Shown here: in pieces, positions 1 through 6,639 of the stretch
Layout: each line of letters starts with the position of its first letter
Numbering within the stretch: position 1 is the stretch's first letter
Assembly (NCBI RefSeq): GCF_900636965.1
Contig: NZ_LR134331.1
Span: 682,001 to 746,000, forward strand
Length of the DNA stretch: 64,000 bases
Source of the DNA: Lacticaseibacillus rhamnosus
GTDB taxonomy: Bacteria > Bacillota > Bacilli > Lactobacillales > Lactobacillaceae
Direction: 5' to 3'
Made by a program: the position numbers and the translations under genes
The notes under the pieces: generated by a model
The model's database searches: none
What the model was told of the DNA's origin: nothing
Seen by the model: the letters and a program-made list of their open reading frames with translations, nothing else

Positions 1-2
1 TA

Positions 3-1484
3 CACCAAAATGCTCAGTTAGCGCAGAAAATTGCGGAAAATGCCATTGTGTTACTAAAAAATGATGACCACATTTTGCCATTGAAGACCAGTGAATCATT
101 AGCGGTTGTTGGTGAGATGGCCAAGGAAACCCGCTTTCAAGGTGCAGGTTCTTCCCATATTCAAGCAGCTGAACAAGTGTCGATTTTGACCGGAATCAAA
201 CAGGCCGGGCTCACTTATGATTTCGCAGCCGGGTATCGACTTGATGATGAAGTTGATCAAGAGAAAACTGCCCAAGCGTTGGAATTAGCGCGGACGCACG
301 ACAAGGTTATTTTTGTTGCCGGGTTACCCGATAACTATGAATCAGAAGGGTTTGACCGGAAGAACATGGCCCTGCCAAAAGTACAAAACGACTTGCTTCA
401 GGCCATTGCAGCGATTAATCCGCATGTCATTGTTTTATTGGTCGCCGGAGCACCGGTTGAGATGCCATGGTTAGATCAGGTACAGGCGATCTTGAATTTA
501 TATTTAGGCGGGGAGCATATTGGAACGGCAACCGCACGGGTACTGACTGGTCAAGTCAACCCCAGTGGCAAGTTAGCCGAAACCTATCCTAAGCGCTATC
601 AAGACGTTGTGTCAGCTGAGATTTATGACAAACACACGCGCGCGGTTCCTTATGTAGAAAGTTCCTATATCGGGTATCGTTACTTCGATAAGGCAAAAGT
701 ACCGGTGGCGTTTCCGTTTGGTTTTGGTCTTAGTTACACCACTTTTGCGATCAAGCATGTACGGCTTGTCAATGACGAAGTAACCGATGCACAGCCGGTG
801 ACGGTTCAATTAGATGTGACCAATACAGGGGATATGGACGGGGCAGAAGTGATTCAGGCTTACGTCAAAGAACAGCAGCCGCGTCCATTACGGCCGGAAA
901 AAGCGCTAAAGGCATTCAAGAAAGTCTTTATTAAAGCTGGTGAAACAGTCGCAGTTCAGTTGGAATTACCCGCGCAAGCATTTAAAGAATGGCAGGAAAA
1001 GACCCAGACCTGGGTGCTTCCTGCCGCTGCCAAGTCGGTAGCAATTGGCACAAGCGCTGCTGATATTGTGGCAACGTTGCCTGTTCACTTAAACGGCACC
1101 AACGTCACCAATTTCAAAAATATTCCTGATTGGTATACCACACTATCAGGCAAACCGACTGTCCATGATTTTGAACAGTTAACCGGTCAAAAGGTGCCAC
1201 CGCATCATGAGTTTGTCCCGGGAGAATTCACGCGACTCAATACACCGCGTGAAATGCAAAAACACTCATGGATTGTCCGTACGGTAACTCGGATCACGGT
1301 CCGAATGCGAACAAAAGACTATCTTGACAAAGAAGGCCCGGAAGCTAAGTTTCAGCAAGCAATTGTGCTAGATACACCATTAATTCGACTGGCCCAGCAA
1401 GCAAGTGGCATTTTAAAGTTAAGCATGGTTGATCGGTTAGTCGCTGCAGCCAACCATCAATATCTCAAGATGATTTTTGGATAA
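3..1484 (+). CDS. Beta-glucosidase, glycoside hydrolase family 3 (5' truncated by window edge)
   Basis: The frame is open from the left edge and ends at the TAA at 1482, so only the C-terminal part is present (about 493 residues); a GTG at 48 is internal, because the upstream codons (HQNAQLAQKIAENAIVLLKN) already match the family. Visible parts are the GH3 C-terminal alpha/beta sandwich (LLKNDDHILPL, GAGSSHI, GGEHIGTATARVLTGQVNPSGKLAETYPK, PFGFGLSYT) and a fibronectin-III-like domain (about nt 790-1010), followed by a tail of about 140 residues. The TIM barrel with the nucleophile Asp lies outside the window. The family hydrolyses terminal beta-D-glucosides or xylosides; substrate cannot be told. 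No terminator is evident before the next promoter. Confidence 0.9.
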   Translation, partial: HQNAQLAQKIAENAIVLLKNDDHILPLKTSESLAVVGEMAKETRFQGAGSSHIQAAEQVSILTGIKQAGLTYDFAAGYRLDDEVDQEKTAQALELARTHDKVIFVAGLPDNYESEGFDRKNMALPKVQNDLLQAIAAINPHVIVLLVAGAPVEMPWLDQVQAILNLYLGGEHIGTATARVLTGQVNPSGKLAETYPKRYQDVVSAEIYDKHTRAVPYVESSYIGYRYFDKAKVPVAFPFGFGLSYTTFAIKHVRLVNDEVTDAQPVTVQLDVTNTGDMDGAEVIQAYVKEQQPRPLRPEKALKAFKKVFIKAGETVAVQLELPAQAFKEWQEKTQTWVLPAAAKSVAIGTSAADIVATLPVHLNGTNVTNFKNIPDWYTTLSGKPTVHDFEQLTGQKVPPHHEFVPGEFTRLNTPREMQKHSWIVRTVTRITVRMRTKDYLDKEGPEAKFQQAIVLDTPLIRLAQQASGILKLSMVDRLVAAANHQYLKMIFG

Positions 1485-1516
1485 CAAGTGTATTGTAAAA
1501 TAATTAGAATTTTTCC

Positions 1517-1546
1517 TTGACGCGGACAAATGCTTTCCAGTATGCT
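1517..1546 (+). promoter_or_regulatory. Sigma-A promoter of the Phe leader / first binding-protein gene
   Basis: TTGACG (1517-1522) and TATGCT (1541-1546) are separated by 18 bp. Transcription would begin near 1553, about 25 nt before the leader peptide start. It is the only good promoter between the GH3 gene and the leader. Confidence 0.6.
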
Positions 1547-1578
1547 TAATCCCATACAAAACCGAGGGAGTGTTCACC

Positions 1579-1635
1579 GTGATGAATTATCGGCAAACAC
1601 AACTGAATAACTTTTTTGGCAGCTTTTTTGGATAG
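1579..1635 (+). CDS. Phenylalanine-rich attenuator leader peptide (18 codons)
   Basis: GAGGGAG (1564-1570) precedes GTG at 1579 by 8 nt; ATG at 1582 is the alternative start. From that ATG the peptide reads MNYRQTQLNNFFGSFFG and ends with TAG at 1633-1635. Four of the last seven residues are Phe (TTT at 1612, 1615, 1624, 1627). The stop codon directly abuts the first arm of the attenuator hairpins at 1636. The peptide's role is inferred to be that of a ribosome-stalling sensor of charged tRNA-Phe, not a functional protein. Its counterpart at 3343 shares TQL and an aromatic-Gly ending but carries Tyr codons. It is too short for usual gene callers. Confidence 0.8.
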   Translation: MMNYRQTQLNNFFGSFFG

Positions 1636-1711
1636 CGGTTTGCACTCGGATGCAAACCGCGCAAGCAACGGTTTGCATCCATGAGGCTGTCACATTGAAT
1701 GTGCCAACAAA

Positions 1712-1745
1712 GCCGTGTGGATGAACAATCATCCATGCGGCTTTT
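1712..1745 (+). terminator. Attenuator terminator T1 (Phe leader)
   Basis: Arms 1712-1723 and 1730-1741 form 12 continuous pairs (two G-U) with loop AACAAT, followed by TTTT at 1742-1745. It is conditional on segments 3 and 4 not pairing. Confidence 0.7.
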
Positions 1746-1760
1746 CGATACCGAAAACTC

Positions 1761-1803
1761 GGGCCAGTCGCATGGATAAAATCCAACGGCTGGCCCATTT
1801 TTT
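1761..1803 (+). terminator. Attenuator terminator T2 (Phe leader)
   Basis: GGGCCAGTCG (1761-1770) pairs with CGGCTGGCCC (1787-1796) over 10 bp. An inner TGGAT/ATCCA stem extends it, and T6 follows at 1798-1803. It is a strong intrinsic terminator about 430 nt upstream of the structural gene. Confidence 0.85.
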
Positions 1804-1926
1804 GTGAGCGTGAGCTGGCGCGGTTAAGGATCGGAGTGTAAGCGGCCTTGGACGTGATGGCCGGGCTTTGGCCATTGCGTCCAAGGTCCTTACACGCAGA
1901 TCCTTGCGCCAGCGAGCGCGTTATGA
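1804..1926 (+). repeat. Long palindromic repeat, copy A (forward)
   Basis: It starts GTGAGCGTGAGC directly after the T-tract of T2 and ends GCGCGTTATG. The inner arms GGATCGGAGTGTAAG and CTTACACGCAGATCC, and CCTTGGACG/CGTCCAAGG, fold over a GGCCGGGCTTTGGCC apex. Confidence 0.9.
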
Positions 1927-1928
1927 TC

Positions 1929-2057
1929 AAGCGTGAACCGGCGCGGTTAGGAGCCGGAGTGTAAGTGGCCTTGGACGTGATGGCCGGGGGCTTTGACCAT
2001 TGCGTCCAAGGTCCTTACACGCAGATCGCAGATCCTTGCGCCAGCGAGCGCGTTATG
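1929..2057 (+). repeat. Long palindromic repeat, copy B (forward)
   Basis: This tandem neighbour of copy A differs from it in outer-arm bases. A 7-bp duplication (GCAGATC twice, near 2021-2034) in the right arm unbalances the hairpin. Confidence 0.88.
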
Positions 2058-2234
2058 ATCAAGCGTGCGGAGGGGCTAACCCGTCTGATAATACCGGTTA
2101 ATCAGACGCGTTCACCTAAAAAGCAACCAAAAAAGGTACTCGGTTTTGGCTTTTGTTAATTAAAAAATAACTTGGACGAATATGTGATCTAATTGTCTAA
2201 CGGCGCTGGATCGCGCAAATTGGGAGGAATTTTA

Positions 2235-3191
2235 ATGAAAAAGCATCTCGTACTCACGTTGGCAGCAACTGTCTTGATTGGATTAACCTTAATTGGCTGC
2301 GGCAAGAAATCAAGTGCCGCCAGCAGTCGAACGGTTAAAGTCGGTATTTTACAGTTAATGGACCAAACTGCTTTGACCGAAGCGCGTAAAGGGTTTGAAT
2401 CAGAACTTGCCAAGGCTGGCTACAGTGGCAAGCGGATCAAACTTGATTATGTGAACGCACAAGGCGATCAAGCTAATCTCAAAACCATGAGTGACCGGCT
2501 GGCGCGCGATAAGAATGATGTTAATTTGGCCATTGCCACACCAGCTGCTCAAGCCTTGCAAAAAGCCGATAAGAAGACACCGTTGCTTTTCACGGCGATT
2601 ACTGATCCTAAATCTGCAGGACTGGTGACGAATTTAGAAAAGCCTGACAAGAATGCGACCGGGGTTACAGATTTAGTCGCGGTGGCAGATCAGATTAATT
2701 TGCTGCATCAGACTTTCCCGCAAGCTAAAACGATTGGGTTAATGTACAACGCCAGCGAACCCAATTCGGTTTATCAAATCAAACATGCTAAGGCACGGCT
2801 CAAACAGTTGGGGTTGCGCTATCAGATTCGAACCGCAGCAACCACCAATGATGTGCAGCAGGCAGCCGAAAGTTTAGCCAAGGATGTCGACGCCTTGTAT
2901 CTACCGGCCGATAACGTGATGGCTGCTGCAATGCCGACGATCGGTAAAGTTGCCAAAGCTCACCAGATTCCGGTCGTCCCAGCCGCATCAACCATGGTTA
3001 AAGATGGAGGCACCATCACCAAGGGCATCGATTACCGTGATCTTGGCAAACAAACTGCGAAGATGGCGATCAAACTGCTTAAGGGAACAGCAGTCAAAAA
3101 ACTAAGCGTTGAAAAACCGGCCAAAGTTGAAACCGTAAAAAATGAAACAATGCTGAAAAATATTAAGCAAACGGTGCACCTGCCAAAATAG
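2235..3191 (+). CDS. ABC transporter substrate-binding lipoprotein (TrpX family), Phe-leader controlled
   Basis: 318 residues from ATG at 2235 after TGGGAGGA (2221-2228). A lipoprotein signal peptide (MKKHLVLTLAATVLIG) ends in a lipobox with Cys22 (LIGC). The mature protein has the two-lobe periplasmic-binding fold of the ABC_sub_bind family usually annotated as tryptophan or amino-acid binding: VKVGILQLMDQTALTEARKG, DYVNAQGD, ATPAAQAL, LLFTAITDPKSAGL, LPADNVMAAA, and a GIDYRDLGKQTAKMA ending. It is clearly paralogous to the gene at 3776. No permease of its own follows, so it probably feeds the permease/ATPase at 4773-6549. The leader at 1579-1803 suggests phenylalanine as ligand; that is inference. 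Confidence 0.88.
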   Translation: MKKHLVLTLAATVLIGLTLIGCGKKSSAASSRTVKVGILQLMDQTALTEARKGFESELAKAGYSGKRIKLDYVNAQGDQANLKTMSDRLARDKNDVNLAIATPAAQALQKADKKTPLLFTAITDPKSAGLVTNLEKPDKNATGVTDLVAVADQINLLHQTFPQAKTIGLMYNASEPNSVYQIKHAKARLKQLGLRYQIRTAATTNDVQQAAESLAKDVDALYLPADNVMAAAMPTIGKVAKAHQIPVVPAASTMVKDGGTITKGIDYRDLGKQTAKMAIKLLKGTAVKKLSVEKPAKVETVKNETMLKNIKQTVHLPK

Positions 3192-3266
3192 CCATGATAT
3201 CAACATTCTTTGACATTTTTCGATATTCTGAAATCCGATTAGCCAACCTACCGGCGAAAACTTGTG

Positions 3267-3295
3267 TTGACAAACTGAGATTATGAGTATACGCT
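3267..3295 (+). promoter_or_regulatory. Promoter of the Tyr leader / transporter operon
   Basis: TTGACA (3267-3272), 17 bp, then TACGCT (3290-3295). No terminator is evident between the first binding-protein gene (stop 3189-3191) and this point, so read-through transcripts would also enter the second attenuator. Confidence 0.55.
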
Positions 3296-3342
3296 TTGAA
3301 ACAAGCCAGAAGGGTTAACTTCTGAGCAAAGGAGTGTTGATC

Positions 3343-3402
3343 ATGAGACAAAGAAAAACAACACAACTTATTCACGCGTACTATTACGGCTATTTCGGAT
3401 AA
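3343..3402 (+). CDS. Tyrosine-rich attenuator leader peptide (19 codons)
   Basis: AAAGGAG (3328-3334) lies 8 nt before ATG 3343. The peptide is MRQRKTTQLIHAYYYGYFG with TAA at 3400-3402. Tyr codons sit at 3379, 3382, 3385 and 3391, with Phe at 3394. The stop codon touches the first attenuator arm at 3403. Layout matches the Phe leader at 1579 (TQL, then an aromatic cluster, Gly, stop), but the codon cluster is Tyr. It is inferred to sense charged tRNA-Tyr by ribosome stalling. Confidence 0.83.
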   Translation: MRQRKTTQLIHAYYYGYFG

Positions 3403-3478
3403 TGGTTTGTATCTCATGGATACAAGCCAATCAGGTTTGTATCCATGATGGCCGTGAGTATTTCACTTGCAATTAACC

Positions 3479-3511
3479 GCCACATGGACGAATTCATCCA
3501 TGTGGCTTTTT
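3479..3511 (+). terminator. Attenuator terminator T1 (Tyr leader)
   Basis: GCCACATGGA (3479-3488) and TCCATGTGGC (3497-3506) are perfectly complementary and followed by TTTTT (3507-3511). Confidence 0.75.
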
Positions 3512-3531
3512 CTTTCCCGGGAAAAAAGTAA

Positions 3532-3576
3532 AAGGCCAGTCACATGGATGAGAAAATCCAGTGGCTGGCCTTTTTT
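3532..3576 (+). terminator. Attenuator terminator T2 (Tyr leader)
   Basis: AAGGCCAGTCAC (3532-3543) pairs with GTGGCTGGCCTT (3561-3572) over 12 bp with an inner TGGAT/ATCCA stem; a T6 tract ends at 3576. Confidence 0.87.
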
Positions 3577-3628
3577 GGCGAGTGAGTTCTGTAGTGCGAG
3601 TGCCAGTGTGAGTAGAAGGTGACTCGCG

Positions 3629-3755
3629 CTCACCATAACGCGTTCACAGGGCCAGAAACCTGCGTGTAAGCACCTTGGTCGCAATGGCCAAGAGCGGGCC
3701 ATCACGATTAAGGCCGCTTACACTCCGACTTCTAACCGCGCTGGTTCACGCTCAC
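3629..3755 (-). repeat. Long palindromic repeat, copy C (reverse)
   Basis: It runs from CTCACCATAACGCG to CGGTTCACGCTCAC. Its GCTCAC end is followed by TTTATTTT and then the AGGAGG of the binding-protein gene at 3776. The stem CACCTTGGTCGCAATGGCC / GGCCATCACGATTAAGG is imperfect here. Confidence 0.88.
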
Positions 3756-3775
3756 TTTATTTTAGGAGGAAGAAA

Positions 3776-4744
3776 ATGATGATTAAAAAAATGGCTGCCG
3801 TTGTAGCAGCGGCGTTGACGGTTGTGGCTTTGGCTGGTTGTGGTAAATCCACGAGTGCTGCGGCTGATAAGAGTCAGGTGAAGGTTGGGGTTTTGCAATT
3901 GATTGATCAGCAAGCCTTAACCGCAGCACGAAAAGGTTTTACCGAAGAGCTTGCTAAAGCCGGTTACAAGGGTAAGAAGATCAAACTTGATTATGTGAAT
4001 GCCCAAGGCGATCAGTCGAATCTGCAGACGATGAGTCAACGCCTGAAGCGGGATAAGAACGATGTTAACCTAGCGATTGCCACTCCGGCAGCTCAGGCTT
4101 TGCATAAGGAAGATGCTACAACGCCAATGCTGTTTACAGCGGTGACGGATCCTAAGGCGGCCGGGCTGGTAAGTAACCCTTCTAAGCCAGACAAAAATGC
4201 AACGGGGGTAACGGATAAAGTCGATGTTGCAGGGCAAATCAGCTTTATTCACAAAGTTTTCCCTAAAGCCAAGAAAATAGGGTTGCTCTTCAATGCCGCT
4301 GAAGAAAATTCCCAGGTTCAAGTTAAGCTTGCCAAGGCAGCAATTAAGAAGTTAGGGTTGACGTCAGTTGAGAAGACCGCGGCAACGACCAATGATGTTG
4401 AACAAAGTGCCACGGCCTTGATGAAGCAAAGTGATGTCATCTACATTCCAACCGACAACACGATGGCCGCATCTATGGCCACCATTGGTAAGGTCAGCAC
4501 CAAGGAAAAAGTTCCGGTTGTGCCAGCCGATGCCACGATGGTTAAGTTAGCCGGAGTTGCAACGGTCGGCATCAATTACGAGGACCTCGGCAAACAAACC
4601 GGTAAGTTGGCAGTTAAGCTTTTGAAGGGTAAACAGGTCAAAGATTTGGCAGTTGAAACACCTGCCAAAACCCGGTTAGTCACCAATCCCAAACGGATGC
4701 AGCAATTTGGGCTGACTGAAGCGATGTTGAAACAAGCAGAATAA
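3776..4744 (+). CDS. ABC transporter substrate-binding lipoprotein (TrpX family), Tyr-leader controlled
   Basis: 322 residues; AGGAGG (3764-3769) is 6 nt before ATG 3776. The signal peptide ends in lipobox LAGC with Cys22. Mature sequence parallels the paralogue at 2235 motif by motif (VKVGVLQLIDQQALTAARKG, DYVNAQGDQSN, ATPAAQAL, TAVTDPKAAGLV, IPTDNTMAASM, GINYEDLGKQTGKLAVKLL). The permease follows 28 bp later, so this gene heads the transporter operon. A Tyr-rich leader and terminator pair precede it, so tyrosine is the inferred cargo. Annotation pipelines would likely call it tryptophan-binding; the leader argues against Trp because no Trp codon is present in either leader. Confidence 0.9.
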   Translation: MMIKKMAAVVAAALTVVALAGCGKSTSAAADKSQVKVGVLQLIDQQALTAARKGFTEELAKAGYKGKKIKLDYVNAQGDQSNLQTMSQRLKRDKNDVNLAIATPAAQALHKEDATTPMLFTAVTDPKAAGLVSNPSKPDKNATGVTDKVDVAGQISFIHKVFPKAKKIGLLFNAAEENSQVQVKLAKAAIKKLGLTSVEKTAATTNDVEQSATALMKQSDVIYIPTDNTMAASMATIGKVSTKEKVPVVPADATMVKLAGVATVGINYEDLGKQTGKLAVKLLKGKQVKDLAVETPAKTRLVTNPKRMQQFGLTEAMLKQAE

Positions 4745-4772
4745 GCGAGCATTTTTAAAAAGGGGTTTCGTT

Positions 4773-5744
4773 ATGGATATTGTGACATCAAGTATTGCCC
4801 AAGGATTATTGTGGTCGGTCATGGCCATTGGCGTGTATCTGACATTTCGTATTTTAGACATTGCCGATATGACGGCAGAAGGTAGCTTTCCACTAGGCGC
4901 GGCAATAACTGCTCAGGCAATTGTATCAGGAGTTGGCCCGATTGCAGCAACGTTGCTGGGTTTTGCCGGCGGGGCTGCTGCAGGTGCGGTGTCGGGTTTT
5001 CTGACGACCAAATTGCACATTCCGGATCTGCTCACTGGTATTTTGACCATGACCGGTTTATATTCCGTCAATCTTTTCATCATGGGAAAAGCCAATGTCA
5101 GCTTGATTGGCGCGGTCAAGACTGTGTTCAATTTGACAGATAGCGGGGATGCGACAACGACTGGCATCATCGTGGGCGCTATTGTGGTGGCAATTGTCAT
5201 CGGAGCTCTGGTTTTCTTCTTCCATACCGAAATGGGATTGGCTGCAGCCGCAGTTGGTAACAATCAGAATATGGCGGCTGCTAACGGGATTAATAATGAT
5301 GCGATGAAGATCATTATTTACATGTTGAGCAATGGTTTGATTGCATTGTCTGGCAGTCTCATGGCACAGACTAATGGCTATGCAGATCTGTCCATGGGTA
5401 TTGGCACAATTGTAATTGCCTTGGCCGCTATCATCATTTCCGAAATCCTGGTGCGCGGGGTGCCGTTGTGGGCGCGTTTGCTAATGATCATTGTGGGTGC
5501 CGTGATTTACCGGCTCATTATTGCGGTGGTCTTGGATATGGGCGTGGATCCGAACTACTTGCGCTTCTTCTACGCACTCATGTTGACAATTTTCTTATCA
5601 CTGCCGTTGTTGAAAAAGAAACTCTTCCAAGTAAAAGTACGACACAGCAATCGGCAACAGGTCAAGTCTGACCAACGCATGGTTGCCAAAACATCGGATC
5701 ATATGACGATTGCACCGGCAGAGCAACAAAAGGAGGTTCATTAA
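4773..5744 (+). CDS. ABC transporter permease (TrpY/LivH-like)
   Basis: 323 residues, ATG 4773 after AAAAAGGGG. It is very hydrophobic with about eight to nine membrane helices of the BPD_transp_2 type (ILDIADMTAEGSFPLGAAIT near the N terminus is typical of this amino-acid permease group; GIGTIVIALAAIIISEILVRG later). A polar tail of about 50 residues rich in Lys/Gln follows the last helix. It would form the channel for both lipoproteins at 2235 and 3776. It lies 28 bp after the second binding protein and 1 bp before the ATPase start, so it is co-transcribed under the Tyr attenuator. Confidence 0.9.
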   Translation: MDIVTSSIAQGLLWSVMAIGVYLTFRILDIADMTAEGSFPLGAAITAQAIVSGVGPIAATLLGFAGGAAAGAVSGFLTTKLHIPDLLTGILTMTGLYSVNLFIMGKANVSLIGAVKTVFNLTDSGDATTTGIIVGAIVVAIVIGALVFFFHTEMGLAAAAVGNNQNMAAANGINNDAMKIIIYMLSNGLIALSGSLMAQTNGYADLSMGIGTIVIALAAIIISEILVRGVPLWARLLMIIVGAVIYRLIIAVVLDMGVDPNYLRFFYALMLTIFLSLPLLKKKLFQVKVRHSNRQQVKSDQRMVAKTSDHMTIAPAEQQKEVH

Positions 5745-5745
5745 C

Positions 5746-6549
5746 ATGGCAGTTCTGGACGTACGCGGGTTGCACCAATATTTTGAGCAAGGTACCGTCA
5801 ATGAGAATCACGCGTTAAAAGGAATTGATTTGAGCCTGGAACGTGGTGAATTTGTCGCTATTATTGGTGGTAATGGTGCAGGTAAATCAACCTTGTTAAA
5901 CAGCATCGCCGGAACATTGCCGGTTAATCAAGGCCAAATCCTGATCAATGGCAAAGATGTCACTTACCAAAATGTTGCGAAACGGGCCAAGCTCATTGCG
6001 CGGGTTTTCCAAGACCCGCGTTCTGGCACTGCCTCTTTATTGACGATTGAACAAAACCTTGCCTTAGCAGAAAAGCGTGGCGAATGGCGTAACTTCTGGG
6101 CAGGCGGCGTCAAGCGTCGTGATCGGCAGCATTTTCAGGAGAAACTGGCGACATTGGGTTTAGGACTAGAGAAACGTCTTGGCGCAGAAATGGGCTTGCT
6201 TTCAGGAGGCCAACGCCAGGCAGTGACTTTGTTAATGGCAACCTTGAAGAAGCCGGCGTTGTTGCTGCTGGATGAACATACGGCGGCGCTTGATCCTCAA
6301 ACGAGTGCGACTGTTATGGCCTTGACAGATCAAATGGTGCGCGCTCAACAGATTACCACTTTGATGATTACGCACAACATGGCAAGCGCGTTGAAATACG
6401 GTGACCGCTTAATCATGTTGGATCACGGGGAGATCGCTGTTGATGTACGCGGCGAGGAAAAGCGACATTTGACAGTTGAAGATTTGTTAACACTGTTTAA
6501 AGAACGCAGCGGGCAGGAATTTGCCGATGATGCGGTCTTGCTGAGCTAG
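5746..6549 (+). CDS. ABC transporter ATP-binding protein (TrpZ-like)
   Basis: 267 residues from ATG 5746, preceded by AAAGGAGG (5729-5736) within the end of the permease gene; an upstream in-frame ATG at 5710 would read through that RBS and is rejected. It has Walker A GGNGAGKST (about residues 41-49), Q-loop VFQDP, signature LLSGGQRQAVTLL, Walker B LLLLDEHTAALD and H-loop MITHN. It powers the importer formed with the permease at 4773. The operon ends at a strong terminator at 6564. Confidence 0.93.
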   Translation: MAVLDVRGLHQYFEQGTVNENHALKGIDLSLERGEFVAIIGGNGAGKSTLLNSIAGTLPVNQGQILINGKDVTYQNVAKRAKLIARVFQDPRSGTASLLTIEQNLALAEKRGEWRNFWAGGVKRRDRQHFQEKLATLGLGLEKRLGAEMGLLSGGQRQAVTLLMATLKKPALLLLDEHTAALDPQTSATVMALTDQMVRAQQITTLMITHNMASALKYGDRLIMLDHGEIAVDVRGEEKRHLTVEDLLTLFKERSGQEFADDAVLLS

Positions 6550-6563
6550 TTTTGAAAACTTAA

Positions 6564-6613
6564 ATAACCGGCATGCGATCATGATTAAATGAGCGCATGC
6601 CGGTTATCTTTTT
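6564..6613 (+). terminator. Intrinsic terminator of the ABC importer operon
   Basis: ATAACCGGCATGCG (6564-6577) pairs perfectly with CGCATGCCGGTTAT (6594-6607), followed by CTTTTT. Confidence 0.88.
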
Positions 6614-6639
6614 GCCTATAAAATCGATTTACTTGCAAT

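Larger units (their letters stand above)
1636..1803 (+). promoter_or_regulatory. Transcription attenuator, Phe leader: seven alternative pairing segments, two terminators
   Basis: Segment 1 (1636-1644, CGGTTTGCA) pairs with 2 (1651-1659). Segment 2 (1648-1659) pairs instead with 3 (1669-1680) over 12 perfect bp. Segment 3 (1676-1688) pairs with 4 (1711-1723). Segment 4 (1712-1723) pairs with 5 (1730-1741) over 12 bp followed by TTTT (terminator T1). Segment 5 (1731-1739) pairs with 6 (1769-1777, CGCATGGAT). Segment 6, inside the 5' arm 1761-1770, forms T2 with 1787-1796, followed by T6. Inference: a ribosome at the stop codon masks segment 1, so 2:3, 4:5 and 6:7 form and transcription ends. 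Stalling at Phe codons leaves 1:2, 3:4 and 5:6 and allows read-through. Confidence 0.8.
3403..3576 (+). promoter_or_regulatory. Transcription attenuator, Tyr leader: seven alternative pairing segments, two terminators
   Basis: Segment 1 (3403-3412) pairs with 2 (3420-3429). Segment 2 (3415-3428) pairs with 3 (3434-3447) over 14 bp with one G-U. Segment 3 (3441-3452) pairs with 4 (3479-3488) with one bulged A. Segment 4 pairs with 5 (3497-3506) over 10 perfect bp plus T5 (T1). Segment 5 (3495-3504, CATCCATGTG) pairs with 6 (3541-3550, CACATGGATG) over 10 perfect bp. The 5' arm 3532-3543 pairs with 3561-3572 plus T6 (T2). Order and topology are identical to the Phe leader with compensating base changes (for example CATCCATGCG/CGCATGGAT there). 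Confidence 0.82.

Noticed and set aside
1574-2159. Open frames across the first leader and repeats (minus 1574-1930, plus 1965-2159)
   Set aside because: The minus frame is antisense to the attenuator and repeat A; the plus frame lies in repeat B. Neither has family features.
1500-2234. T-box riboswitch upstream of the amino-acid transporter
   Set aside because: No T-box sequence or specifier stem could be found; a leader peptide with aromatic codons explains the terminators better.
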